Assembly: GCF_001954275.1 (NCBI RefSeq)
Contig: NZ_MBEU01000010.1
Location: 62,001 to 126,000 of the forward strand
Source of the DNA: Mycobacterium sp. IS-836
GTDB lineage: Bacteria > Actinomycetota > Actinomycetes > Mycobacteriales > Mycobacteriaceae
Direction of reading: 5' to 3'
Length of the DNA: 64,000 nucleotides
Under the pieces are notes generated by a model. The model worked only from the letters and a program-made list of their open reading frames with translations, was not told where the DNA came from and ran no database searches. The translations under genes and the position numbers were made by a program. This document shows positions 8,591 to 16,403 of the stretch, in pieces; positions within the stretch are counted from its first letter, which is position 1, and the number at the start of each line of letters is the position of its first letter.

Positions 8591-9199
8591 CTACCGGGCC
8601 TCTAGACCCCGGCGTGCGCTCGCGACAAACTCGTCGAGCAATCGGCTGCGGGCGGCCTTGGAGTCGTGGTGGGTGACGAGCAGCGCGTAGAACCCCAGCA
8701 AGAAGAAGAGCGCACTGCTCTCGGGGTTGGCATCCGGATGGGCCGCACCCTCCTGCTGCGCCCGCCTGATCTGCTGAGCGACGAGTGCAACCAGAGGATG
8801 TTCGGTGGGCTTACCGAATCCGGGCGGGCGAGTCTGCGAAAAATGTAACGCCAGAACGTCCCTGAATAGCCTTGTGCCAAGTCGGGATTCCGCCGCCACC
8901 ACGAGGCGTACCACCTCCGACATGGTCGACCACACGTCGTGCTCGGACGCGACGAGGCTGCCCAGGTCGCCGGCGAGCCGAGAGACCAACTTGCGCTCGA
9001 CTTCCTCGAGCACGTGCTCCTTGGTGGGGAAGTGAAAGTAGAAGGTCCCGCGGGCGATGCCCGCTGCGGCGATGATGGCGCCGATATCGGCATCCGCCAC
9101 GCCCGCCCGTTTGAACTCGACCAGCGCAGCGTCGTAGACGCGCTGGCGCGTCTCGAGTCGCTGCGCCTGGCGCCCGCGCGGCTTCGCATCGGTAGTCAT
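8591..9199 (-). CDS. TetR-family transcriptional regulator
   Basis: A 202-residue TetR-type repressor. The N-terminal helix-turn-helix is clear: TRQRVYDAALVEFKRAG, then DIGAIIAAAGIARGTFYFHFPTKEHVL, the family recognition helix signature. The remainder is the variable ligand-binding domain. It is the first gene of the minus-strand operon that continues through the two micro-proteins to the LuxE/LuxC-like genes. It probably controls that operon and itself through the overlapping TGACA/TGTCA half-sites at 9224-9241, just upstream of its ATG. The inducer is unknown; an acyl-CoA or substrate-derived ligand would fit the enzymes. Confidence 0.92.
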   Translation of the reverse strand: MTTDAKPRGRQAQRLETRQRVYDAALVEFKRAGVADADIGAIIAAAGIARGTFYFHFPTKEHVLEEVERKLVSRLAGDLGSLVASEHDVWSTMSEVVRLVVAAESRLGTRLFRDVLALHFSQTRPPGFGKPTEHPLVALVAQQIRRAQQEGAAHPDANPESSALFFLLGFYALLVTHHDSKAARSRLLDEFVASARRGLEAR

Positions 9200-9223
9200 T
9201 GCTTAATATCGTGAGCTCTTCAC

Positions 9224-9241
9224 TGACAGATGTCAATGACA
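9224..9241. promoter_or_regulatory. Overlapping TetR operator, three half-sites
   Basis: Three alternating half-sites TGACA, TGTCA and TGACA at 9224-9228, 9231-9235 and 9237-9241 form two overlapping inverted repeats (spacers of two and one bases), 25 bases upstream of the TetR start. This suggests cooperative binding of two dimers. Confidence 0.6.
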
Positions 9242-9280
9242 TATTTCAGCGAAAATGAACCGATCGGAGGGCGCGGTGTC

Positions 9281-10027
9281 CTAGTGGTCTGCGCGCGCTC
9301 GGCAACGTCGCGCCAAGATGGCGGCCAGGCGCGCGGGGTCGGAGAACATCACGTCGTGGCAGCCGTCAAGGCAAATCATGGTGTCGACGCCGCCGAGTGA
9401 TTTGATCGCGTACAGCTGCTGGCGCACCGACAGCGCTCGGTCATCCAGTGTCATGATCCATGTCCGCGGAACGTCAGCGGGCAGCTCGCTGCGATCGGCC
9501 GGCTCGAAGATCACACTCGGCGATTCCATGCACAGCCGCGACAGCGTTAACCTTCGCTGCTCACGCGTCATCCCATTGCAGAATGCGTAGCGCGCCAGGG
9601 CGGGAGGCATTGGGAAGGACCTTCTTTCGATCCAGCGCGCCGATCGCGCCAGCGGGGCAAGCGGTCCGCGCAGCGTGTCCACGATCGACTTTCGCTGCGG
9701 TGGGACGAACGCCGCCAGCAGGATCATCTCGCGCACGCGCGTCGCCCCGAGCTTGGCGACGATGCCCGGGACGGTGAGTCCCGCCATCGAATGCCCAACG
9801 ACCACCACGTCGTCCAGCCCGGCCTCCTCGATATCGGCCACGGCGGAGTTCACCCAGTCGCTGACGGTGACGGTCGCCAAATTCGCCGGCCTGCCGGCGC
9901 GCCCGGGTAGATCAATCGCGAGGACCCGCAATTCAGGCGCCTGCCTGGCCAATTCGGCAACGGTCAGATCCCAGCAATCGGCGGCGTGTGCGCCGCCGTG
10001 CACCAGCACAAGACCGGGCAATGCCAT
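9281..10027 (-). CDS. Alpha/beta hydrolase
   Basis: A 248-residue alpha/beta-hydrolase fold protein. The oxyanion segment LVHGGAHAADCWD is at the N-terminus, the nucleophile serine sits in GHSMAG, and the C-terminal DGCHDVMF supplies the expected histidine. The length and the HGGxH pattern match the small esterase/hydroxynitrile-lyase-like group. It follows the TetR gene ending at 10040 by twelve bases on the same strand and is probably co-transcribed with it. A role in hydrolysing an ester or thioester intermediate is inferred from context only. Confidence 0.85.
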   Translation of the reverse strand: MALPGLVLVHGGAHAADCWDLTVAELARQAPELRVLAIDLPGRAGRPANLATVTVSDWVNSAVADIEEAGLDDVVVVGHSMAGLTVPGIVAKLGATRVREMILLAAFVPPQRKSIVDTLRGPLAPLARSARWIERRSFPMPPALARYAFCNGMTREQRRLTLSRLCMESPSVIFEPADRSELPADVPRTWIMTLDDRALSVRQQLYAIKSLGGVDTMICLDGCHDVMFSDPARLAAILARRCRARADH

Positions 10028-10039
10028 TGCGGGGAGACC

Positions 10040-10672
10040 TCAGTCGCGGGGCTGGACGCCGCGCAGGAACAAATCGACGGCGTGTTGCAAGTGGCGCTCC
10101 TCCTCATCGGCGCTGCGGTAGATGCCGCAGTCGGCCAGTCGCGCGGGTAGATGCTCGATCATCGCAATGAAATGCCCCGCGGTTAACTCGAGGTCGTCCA
10201 CCTCGATGCTTCCGCTCTCCTGGTGCCGTCGCAGCAGATCCATGACCTGCCGGTGGCGTGGCGACCACAACATCGAGTGCGCGCTGACCGCGAACTCGGG
10301 AAACCGCGCCGATTCGCTCATCGCAATCCGCGTCAAACGCACGATGTCCGGGTCGATGGCGCGCGCGAGTCCGGCCCGGCCGAGTGCAATCAGGGAGGCG
10401 CGCAGATCGCTCTCGTCGATGTCGTTGTCGGCGTCGCGCTCGGTCCTACGCGTCAGCGCCCAGGGAATGACGTCGACGAAGACCGCGCGCTTGTCGGGAT
10501 AGCGAGCATAGAGGGTTCGCCGCGTGATGCCGGCCGCTCGGGCGATCGCGTCCATGGTGGCCCCGTCATAGCCATACTTGACGAAGGTCGCCACCGCGGC
10601 CTTGCGCAACTTCTGGTGCAGCTTCTTGGCTTCGGCCTGGGTCGGCCGTCCGCGTCGAGTCGTTGTCACCAC
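10040..10672 (-). CDS. TetR-family transcriptional regulator
   Basis: A 210-residue TetR regulator with the helix-turn-helix ATMDAIARAAGITRRTLYARYPDKRAVF near residues 38-65 and a C-terminal ligand domain. GTG at 10672 or the adjacent GTG three bases later can start it. It is transcribed away from the aldehyde dehydrogenase operon (10736 onward). The shared 63-base gap contains the AT-rich inverted repeats at 10681-10701, so it likely represses both directions. Confidence 0.92.
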   Translation of the reverse strand: MVTTTRRGRPTQAEAKKLHQKLRKAAVATFVKYGYDGATMDAIARAAGITRRTLYARYPDKRAVFVDVIPWALTRRTERDADNDIDESDLRASLIALGRAGLARAIDPDIVRLTRIAMSESARFPEFAVSAHSMLWSPRHRQVMDLLRRHQESGSIEVDDLELTAGHFIAMIEHLPARLADCGIYRSADEEERHLQHAVDLFLRGVQPRD

Positions 10673-10680
10673 GATGGGAA

Positions 10681-10701
10681 GTATATATACAGTGTCGTAT
10701 A
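10681..10701. promoter_or_regulatory. Divergent promoter/operator
   Basis: An AT-rich segment within otherwise GC-rich DNA. It holds a perfect 10-base palindrome GTATATATAC (10681-10690) and an overlapping inverted repeat TATAC-N6-GTATA (10686-10701). It sits between a TetR gene and the divergent aldehyde dehydrogenase gene, where an autoregulatory operator is expected. Confidence 0.55.
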
Positions 10702-10735
10702 AATAATCGTTGGCGACACACAGTCAGGGGTCACC

Positions 10736-12163
10736 GTGACCATCACACAGTCGTTCATCGATGGCGAATCGGTTGCCTCGGCGGACCTGTACGACAACAT
10801 CGATCCCGCTACCGGCCGGTCGCTGGGTCCGGTAGCGCGCGGCGGCACACACGAAGTCGATCGCGCGGTGACGGCGGCGCGCGTGGCCCAGCAACGCTGG
10901 CGGAGCGTTTCACCGGAAGAACGCGCGACGCTGCTGACGCGGATCGCCGATCTGATCGGCGAAGATCACGAGCGGTTGGCGCGGATCGAAAGCGAGGACA
11001 CCGGAAAGCCGTTGAGCCAGGCGCGCGCGGACGCGACGGTCGCCGCTCGATACTTCCGTTTCTACGGCCACGCGATCGACAGCTACTATGGCCAAACCAT
11101 CCCGCTGTCAACGGATCTGCACGCGTATACCCGACACGAACCTTTCGGCGTCACCGGCCACATCATCGCCTGGAACTACCCGATGCAATTGCTGGCCCGC
11201 GCCGTGGCTCCGGCGATTGCGGTGGGTAATTGCGCGGTGGTCAAACCGGCGGATGAAACACCGCGCACCGCAGTGGAATTGGCGCGGCTTGCGGTTCAGG
11301 CCGGTCTGCCGCATGGCGTGTTCAACGTGGTGACCGGAACCGGTTCCGAAGCCGGCGCCGCGCTGACGGCACACCCCGACGTCGACCATCTGGGCTTTGT
11401 CGGATCGACTGAGGTCGGCTCGGTGGTCGCCCACGCCGCGGCCGATCGGGTGGTGCCGACGACCCTGGAACTGGGCGGGAAATCGCCGCAAATCGTTTTT
11501 CCCGATGCGCATCTGGAACGCGCCGGCAAGTCGATCGTGAAGGCCATCCTGCAGAACGCCGGTCAAACCTGCTCGGCCGGCTCGCGGCTGCTAGTGCATG
11601 ATTCGATTCACGACGCCTTGGTGGACACGGTCTGCCGGCTCATGAAGTCGGCAACGATTGGACCGGGCATCGAGGACCGCGACCTCGGACCGTTGATCTC
11701 GCGCAAGCAGCAACGGCGGGTGCAATCGATGCTCGGCGGGGACGTCAAGGGTGAAATCCTTTGTGGTGGAGGACCTCCAGAAAACGCGCAGCTCGCCGAC
11801 GGTGCATATTTTGGTCCGACCGTGATCGCTGACGTCGATCCCACCTCGCCGATCGCGCAGGAGGAGATCTTTGGTCCCGTGCTCGCCGTCAACAGATTCT
11901 TCGGCGAGGATGAGGCAATCAGCCTGGCCAACGGCACGCAGTATGGGTTGATCGCCGCGGTGTGGACTACCGACCTTTCTCGCGCCCATCGGCTCGCCGC
12001 CGAGATCCAGGCGGGCCAGGTCTACGTCAACACCTACGGCGCCGGCGGCGGCGTGGAGCTGCCGTTCGGGGGCTTCAAGAAATCCGGGTACGGCCGCGAG
12101 AAGGGTTACCAAGCGCTCGACACGTTCACGACCACCAAGACAGTCGTTGTGCACCTGGAATGA
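10736..12163 (+). CDS. Aldehyde dehydrogenase (NAD(P)+)
   Basis: A full-length 475-residue aldehyde dehydrogenase oxidising an aldehyde to the acid. The general base Glu245 lies in LELGGKSP and the catalytic Cys279 in GQTCSAGSR; the C-terminal GGGVELPFGGFKKSGYGREKG is the betaine-aldehyde/aldehyde dehydrogenase signature. It starts with GTG at 10736 after AGGGG and is the first of three co-directional genes (with 12181 and 12567). The divergent TetR at 10672 probably controls it. The substrate is unknown; a product aldehyde of the catabolic pathway is likely. Confidence 0.94.
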   Translation: MTITQSFIDGESVASADLYDNIDPATGRSLGPVARGGTHEVDRAVTAARVAQQRWRSVSPEERATLLTRIADLIGEDHERLARIESEDTGKPLSQARADATVAARYFRFYGHAIDSYYGQTIPLSTDLHAYTRHEPFGVTGHIIAWNYPMQLLARAVAPAIAVGNCAVVKPADETPRTAVELARLAVQAGLPHGVFNVVTGTGSEAGAALTAHPDVDHLGFVGSTEVGSVVAHAAADRVVPTTLELGGKSPQIVFPDAHLERAGKSIVKAILQNAGQTCSAGSRLLVHDSIHDALVDTVCRLMKSATIGPGIEDRDLGPLISRKQQRRVQSMLGGDVKGEILCGGGPPENAQLADGAYFGPTVIADVDPTSPIAQEEIFGPVLAVNRFFGEDEAISLANGTQYGLIAAVWTTDLSRAHRLAAEIQAGQVYVNTYGAGGGVELPFGGFKKSGYGREKGYQALDTFTTTKTVVVHLE

Positions 12164-12180
12164 GGTAAAGGAGAACACCA

Positions 12181-12570
12181 TTGGACCGCGACACCTACCG
12201 GCGGGGGCTGGAGATTCGCTCCGCAGTACTGGGCGAGGAGTATGTCAATCAAGCATTGGCGGGCGCCGATGACTTCACCAAGCCCCTGCAGGATCTCCTC
12301 ACCGAATACTGCTGGGGTGCGGTGTGGGGCCGCGAACAGCTGCCCCGCAAGACCCGCAGCATGCTCAACTTGGCGATGATCTCGGTGCTCAACCGACCCA
12401 ACGAATTGCGCACCCACGTCAAGGCGGCGCTCACCAACGGGGTCAGTCGCGAAGAGATCCGCGAGATCTTTCTGCAGGTCGCCATCTACGCCGGCATGCC
12501 GGCCGCCGTCGACAGCTTTCGTATCGCCGGCGAAGCGTTCGCCGAACTCGACAACACCTCGAACCAATGA
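12181..12570 (+). CDS. Carboxymuconolactone decarboxylase family protein
   Basis: A 129-residue protein of the carboxymuconolactone decarboxylase/AhpD-like fold, close to the PcaC subgroup in length. The central WGREQLPRKTRSMLNLAMISVLNRPNELRTHVKAALTNG block and the GVSREEIREIFLQVAIYAGMPAA helix are typical. The AhpD Cys-x-x-Cys peroxidase motif is absent, so decarboxylase or isomerase-like chemistry is more likely than antioxidant function. TTG at 12181 has AAAGGAG seven bases upstream. Its stop overlaps the next start (ATGA). Confidence 0.85.
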   Translation: MDRDTYRRGLEIRSAVLGEEYVNQALAGADDFTKPLQDLLTEYCWGAVWGREQLPRKTRSMLNLAMISVLNRPNELRTHVKAALTNGVSREEIREIFLQVAIYAGMPAAVDSFRIAGEAFAELDNTSNQ

Positions 12571-13472
12571 TGCAGATCGGGTTCGTCGGGCTGGGCAACA
12601 TGGGTTTTCCGATGGCCCGTCGGCTGCTCCAGGAGCATCACGACGTCGTCGCGTTCGACACTCGCGGCGACGCGCTCGAGCGCGTTCTCGCGCTCGGGGC
12701 CCACGCCGCGTCGTCGGTCAAAGAGGTCGCCGACCGGACCGAGACCGTGATGGCCAGCCTTCCCACGCCCGCCGCGTCACTCGAAGTCGCGACGGGCGCG
12801 CAAGGAGTGATTGAGGGTGCGCGGATCAGGCGCTACGTCGACCTGTCAACCGTCGGGAGCCAGACGGCCGTGCGAATCCATGACCGACTGGCCGAACGGA
12901 ACATCGTTGCGATCGACAGCCCCGTCAGCGGCGGGGTCGGCGGAGCCGAAAAGGGAGCGCTTGCCGTCATGGTGTCCGGCCCGCGCAGCGAATTCGACGT
13001 CATACGAACGGCACTCGAGGCGATCGGGCGGCCGTTCTACATCGGCGACAAACCGGGCTCGGCACAGACGATGAAGCTCGCCAACAACATCCTGGCCGCC
13101 AACGTCTTGGCCGCGACGTCCGAAGTCGTCGTGATGGGCGTCAAGGCCGGTCTCGACCCCAGCGTAATGATCGAGGTGCTCAACGCGGGTTCGGGTGCGA
13201 CCAGCGCAAGTCGCGACAAGTTCCCCCGCGCCATCCTGCCGCGAACGTTCGACTACGGGTTCGCCACCGGGCTGATGCTCAAGGATGTGCGGCTCTACCT
13301 CGACGAAGCCAAGGCGCTTGGCGTGCCGGCCGACGTTGCCGAAACGATCGGCCGGCTCTGGGAAACGACCGCGCGAGATCAGGGTCCTGAGTCCGATTTC
13401 ACGACTGTGATCAAACCGCTGGAGAAGGCCGCCGGCGTCACCGTCGGCCCGGCCGACGCGACGCCGGACTAG
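12567..13472 (+). CDS. 3-Hydroxyisobutyrate dehydrogenase-like oxidoreductase
   Basis: A 301-residue beta-hydroxyacid dehydrogenase. The Rossmann motif GFVGLGNMGFPMARR is at the N-terminus, the substrate motif DSPVSGGVGGAEKGALAVMV follows near residue 115, and the catalytic lysine region is KLANNILAAN. These enzymes oxidise short 3-hydroxy acids with NAD(P)+; related imine reductases exist. The start ATG (12567) overlaps the upstream stop. It closes the aldehyde dehydrogenase operon. Confidence 0.9.
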   Translation: MMQIGFVGLGNMGFPMARRLLQEHHDVVAFDTRGDALERVLALGAHAASSVKEVADRTETVMASLPTPAASLEVATGAQGVIEGARIRRYVDLSTVGSQTAVRIHDRLAERNIVAIDSPVSGGVGGAEKGALAVMVSGPRSEFDVIRTALEAIGRPFYIGDKPGSAQTMKLANNILAANVLAATSEVVVMGVKAGLDPSVMIEVLNAGSGATSASRDKFPRAILPRTFDYGFATGLMLKDVRLYLDEAKALGVPADVAETIGRLWETTARDQGPESDFTTVIKPLEKAAGVTVGPADATPD

Positions 13473-13521
13473 GCCGCCCCCGGCAACTTCGACGCCGCGA
13501 GCGGCGTTCGTCGACGAGTGG

Positions 13522-13536
13522 GAGAATGGTATTATC
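13522..13536. promoter_or_regulatory. Imperfect GAGAAT-N3-ATTCTC site
   Basis: GAGAAT-GGT-ATTATC, one mismatch from the repeat found perfectly at four other promoters in this window. It lies about 180 bases upstream of the amidohydrolase start at 13714. Confidence 0.45.
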
Positions 13537-13625
13537 CTCGTTGAAGAACGATACTTGCCCGCCTGGTCAAAAAACAGCCAACTACCAGCGGCGATGTTTA
13601 ACCGAAACGCTTACCGGAAATGCAT

Positions 13626-13642
13626 TGATCGACGGCCGATCA
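13626..13642. promoter_or_regulatory. Inverted repeat TGATCG-N5-CGATCA
   Basis: A perfect six-base-arm inverted repeat 72 bases upstream of the amidohydrolase start. It is a possible regulator site, but such arms occur by chance fairly often in GC-rich DNA. Confidence 0.3.
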
Positions 13643-13713
13643 GAATGTTAGGTTATCTATCATATGACTGATCTCCACTCGCTTTGGCTACCGGAAGCCG
13701 AGGGGCGGCTTCC

Positions 13714-14805
13714 GTGATCGAGCACGCTGACGGAACCCGCATGCCGGTGATCGACGCCAGCGTGCACATCTTCTTTCCGTCCAACAAAGATCTGCGCTCG
13801 TTCCTGCGTGAGCCGTTCAAGAGCCGCGGTTTTCCCGACTACGAGATGGACTGGTACGGGTCACCCGGCGGCGAGTACGCGCCGAACACGGAGGGACCGG
13901 ATCGGCAGTACCCGGGATCGGATCCGGAATTCGTTGCCCACGAACTGTTTTCGAAGCGCGGCGTCGACGTTGCGGTCCTGCATCCGATGGGGCGCGGCAT
14001 CATGCCCGACCGGCATTTGGGCAGTGCACTGCATGCCGCGCACAACGAGATGATGGTCTCGCGCTGGCTGGAGCACACCGAGTTCGGTGACCGCTTCCGC
14101 GGCACTATCCGGGTCAATCCCGACGACATCGCCGGCGCTCTGCGTGAGATCGAGAAATGGCGCGGGAACCGGCGCGTGGTCCAGATCGGCGTTCCGCTGC
14201 AGTCCCGCGAGCTCTACGGCAAGCCGCAGTTCTGGCCGCTGTGGGAAGCGGCCGCCGACGCGAACCTGCCGGTGGCGGTGCATATCGAATCGGGCGAGGG
14301 CATCGGGTTTCCGCCTACGCCGTCCGGGCACACGCTGACCTATGAGCAGTACGTCAGCTTCATGGCGCTCAATTACGTGTATCACCTGATGAACATGATC
14401 GCCGAGGGCGTATTCGAGCGCTTTGCAGGCCTCAAGTTCGTCTGGGCGGACGGCGCCGCGGACTTCCTGACGCCGTTCATCTGGCGGATGGACACCTTCG
14501 GCCGACCGCACCTGGAACAGACGCCGTGGGCGCCACGGATTCCCAGCGACTACCTCCCTGGTCACGTGTATTTCGTCCAGGGCGCCCTCGACGGTCCGGG
14601 CGACAGCGAGTTCGCCGGTGAGTGGTTCGGCTTCACCGGCAAGGAAGACATGGTGATGTTCGGATCCAGCTATCCGCACTGGCAGTGCGGCGACGTCACG
14701 AAGCTGCCCAAAGCGCTGTCCGCCGAACAGCGCGAGAAGTTGTGCTGGCGCAACGCGGCCAACCTGTACGGGATCGACGTTTCTGTCGACCTGGCAGCGG
14801 GCTAG
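13714..14805 (+). CDS. Amidohydrolase-family protein, degenerate active site
   Basis: A 363-residue amidohydrolase_2 (ACMSD-like TIM-barrel) family protein. Many mycobacterial members act as hydrolases or decarboxylases in ring catabolism. The N-terminal metal motif, D-x-D-x-H in its neighbour, reads DASVH here with Ser16 replacing Asp. The C-terminal SDYPH motif reads SSYPHW with Ser319 replacing Asp. Both replaced positions are expected metal or catalytic residues, so this copy may be inactive alone. I start at GTG 13714, with AGGGG eight bases upstream, rather than TTG 13684. The intact relative at 14843 follows in the same operon, so a heteromer is plausible. Confidence 0.85.
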   Translation: MIEHADGTRMPVIDASVHIFFPSNKDLRSFLREPFKSRGFPDYEMDWYGSPGGEYAPNTEGPDRQYPGSDPEFVAHELFSKRGVDVAVLHPMGRGIMPDRHLGSALHAAHNEMMVSRWLEHTEFGDRFRGTIRVNPDDIAGALREIEKWRGNRRVVQIGVPLQSRELYGKPQFWPLWEAAADANLPVAVHIESGEGIGFPPTPSGHTLTYEQYVSFMALNYVYHLMNMIAEGVFERFAGLKFVWADGAADFLTPFIWRMDTFGRPHLEQTPWAPRIPSDYLPGHVYFVQGALDGPGDSEFAGEWFGFTGKEDMVMFGSSYPHWQCGDVTKLPKALSAEQREKLCWRNAANLYGIDVSVDLAAG

Positions 14806-14842
14806 TCGCAGAATAGAAGCGAGGGAGACTGAGGAGTTCGAA

Positions 14843-15988
14843 ATGACGTTGACCCATACGCAGGAACGTGTTCCCGCCGCCGAGCGCATAGCCGTCCGGT
14901 GCGTCGACTCGGACGTCCACCCGGTGCCCAAACGGGGCGAGATCACCCAGTACATACCCGAGCCCTGGCGCAGCAAGTTTTTCCTCGACCACCGGGTCGG
15001 CGAGCTGATCTACTACGACGCTCCCGACTACGCCCACAGCTTCGCGATGCGCACCGATACCTTCCCGCCCGATGGCGAATTCCCCGGCAGCGACCCGGAC
15101 ATGGCCTTCCGCCAGCTGATCATGGAAGCGGGTTCCGACATCGCGATCCTGGAGCCCGGCGGCCGCACGCCGCGGCTGGCCGAGGCGCATCAGGCTTATT
15201 CGACCGCTCTGAATCACTGGCAGGCGAATCACTGGCTGGACAGCCACAACAATTGGCACGAGCGCTGGCGCGGTTCGATCTGCGCGGCGGTCGAGGATCC
15301 CGAGGGCGCGGCCCGCGAGATCGAGACGTGGGCCGGGCACCCGTACATGGCGCAGATCCTGATCAAGGCCGAGCCGCGGCCGTCATGGGGTCACCCGAAG
15401 TACAACCCGATCTGGGAGGCGGCCACCAAGCACGACATCACCGTGAGTTGTCACCTGTCGCGCAGCAATTACGAGATGCTGCCGACCCCGCCGGTGGGTT
15501 TCCCCAGCTACAACCACGACTTCATGGTGACCTACTCGCTCTTGGCCGCCAACCAGGTGATGAGCCTGGTCTTCGACGGCGTCTTCGACCGGTTCCCGAC
15601 GCTGCGGATCGTGTTCGTCGAGCACGCGTTTACCTGGATCCTGCCGCTGATGTGGCGTATGGACGCCATCTACGAAGCACGCAAGTCGCGGGTCGACATC
15701 AAGCGCAAGCCGTCGGACTACGTCAAAGAGCACATCAAATTCACCACCCAGCCACTGGACTACCCGGAAGACAAGACCGAGCTGACCCGCGCGATGGAGT
15801 GGATGGAGTGCGACAAGATCCTGCTGTACTCCTCGGACTACCCGCACTGGACATTCGATGACCCGCGCTGGCTGGTTAAGCACCTTCCCAAGGCGGCGCG
15901 GGATGCGGTGATGTACAAGAACGGCATCGCGACCTATCACCTGCCGGAGACGGTGCCGGTCCTCGAGGGCCAAGTCCGGGTGCTCTGA
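14843..15988 (+). CDS. Amidohydrolase-family protein (intact active site)
   Basis: A 381-residue amidohydrolase_2 family protein with the N-terminal metal motif DSDVH (Asp24, His26) and the C-terminal catalytic SSDYPHW (Asp332). Between them lies the expected barrel, including FVEHAFTWILPLMWRMD. It starts at ATG 14843 after a GGAG site and is followed two bases later by the Rieske ferredoxin gene. Together with 13714 and 15990-17270 it forms a four-gene plus-strand operon. The exact reaction (C-C hydrolysis, decarboxylation or amide hydrolysis) cannot be told from sequence. Confidence 0.9.
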   Translation: MTLTHTQERVPAAERIAVRCVDSDVHPVPKRGEITQYIPEPWRSKFFLDHRVGELIYYDAPDYAHSFAMRTDTFPPDGEFPGSDPDMAFRQLIMEAGSDIAILEPGGRTPRLAEAHQAYSTALNHWQANHWLDSHNNWHERWRGSICAAVEDPEGAAREIETWAGHPYMAQILIKAEPRPSWGHPKYNPIWEAATKHDITVSCHLSRSNYEMLPTPPVGFPSYNHDFMVTYSLLAANQVMSLVFDGVFDRFPTLRIVFVEHAFTWILPLMWRMDAIYEARKSRVDIKRKPSDYVKEHIKFTTQPLDYPEDKTELTRAMEWMECDKILLYSSDYPHWTFDDPRWLVKHLPKAARDAVMYKNGIATYHLPETVPVLEGQVRVL

Positions 15989-15989
15989 A

Positions 15990-16388
15990 TTGGCGGAAGA
16001 GACCAAGCGGCCCGAGCCCCGCCTTGCCCAGGGCCGCGAGCATGTTGTCGCGACAGTAGACGAGATCCCGCCGGGCACCCACAAGCTGGTGCCGATCGGG
16101 CGCCACGGCGTGGGTGTCTACAACGTCAACGGAACGTTCTACGCGATTGCGAACTACTGCCCACATCAGGGCGGACCGCTGTGCTCGGGGCGCCCGCGCG
16201 GTCGGACCATCGTCGACGAGACCGCCCCCGGTGACGCGGTCATGGTGCGAGACCTGGAGTACATCTATTGCCCTTGGCACCAATGGGGTTTCGAGCTGGC
16301 GACCGGCACGACCGCGGTCAAGCCGGAGTGGAGCATCCGCACCTACCCGGTGCGTGTCGTCGGCAACGACGTTCTGGTGATGGCGTAA
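15990..16388 (+). CDS. Rieske [2Fe-2S] ferredoxin-like protein
   Basis: A 132-residue protein with one Rieske domain. The cluster ligands are seen as Cys57-Pro-His59 in NYCPHQGG and Cys94-x2-His97 in YCPWHQWG. The size fits a stand-alone Rieske ferredoxin or a small oxygenase component, with no catalytic iron domain. A TTG at 15990 starts it two bases after the amidohydrolase stop. It could pass electrons to an oxygenase such as the one at 48397, or to a P450; no dedicated reductase is next to it. Confidence 0.9.
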   Translation: MAEETKRPEPRLAQGREHVVATVDEIPPGTHKLVPIGRHGVGVYNVNGTFYAIANYCPHQGGPLCSGRPRGRTIVDETAPGDAVMVRDLEYIYCPWHQWGFELATGTTAVKPEWSIRTYPVRVVGNDVLVMA

Positions 16389-16403
16389 CTACAGGAGAGT
16401 CGC

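Larger units (their letters stand above)
13473..13713. other. 240-base intergenic promoter region
   Basis: No gene was seen. It is more AT-rich than its flanks and holds two candidate operators, at 13522-13536 and 13626-13642, upstream of the amidohydrolase operon. The stretch between them shows no further obvious structure. Confidence 0.5.
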
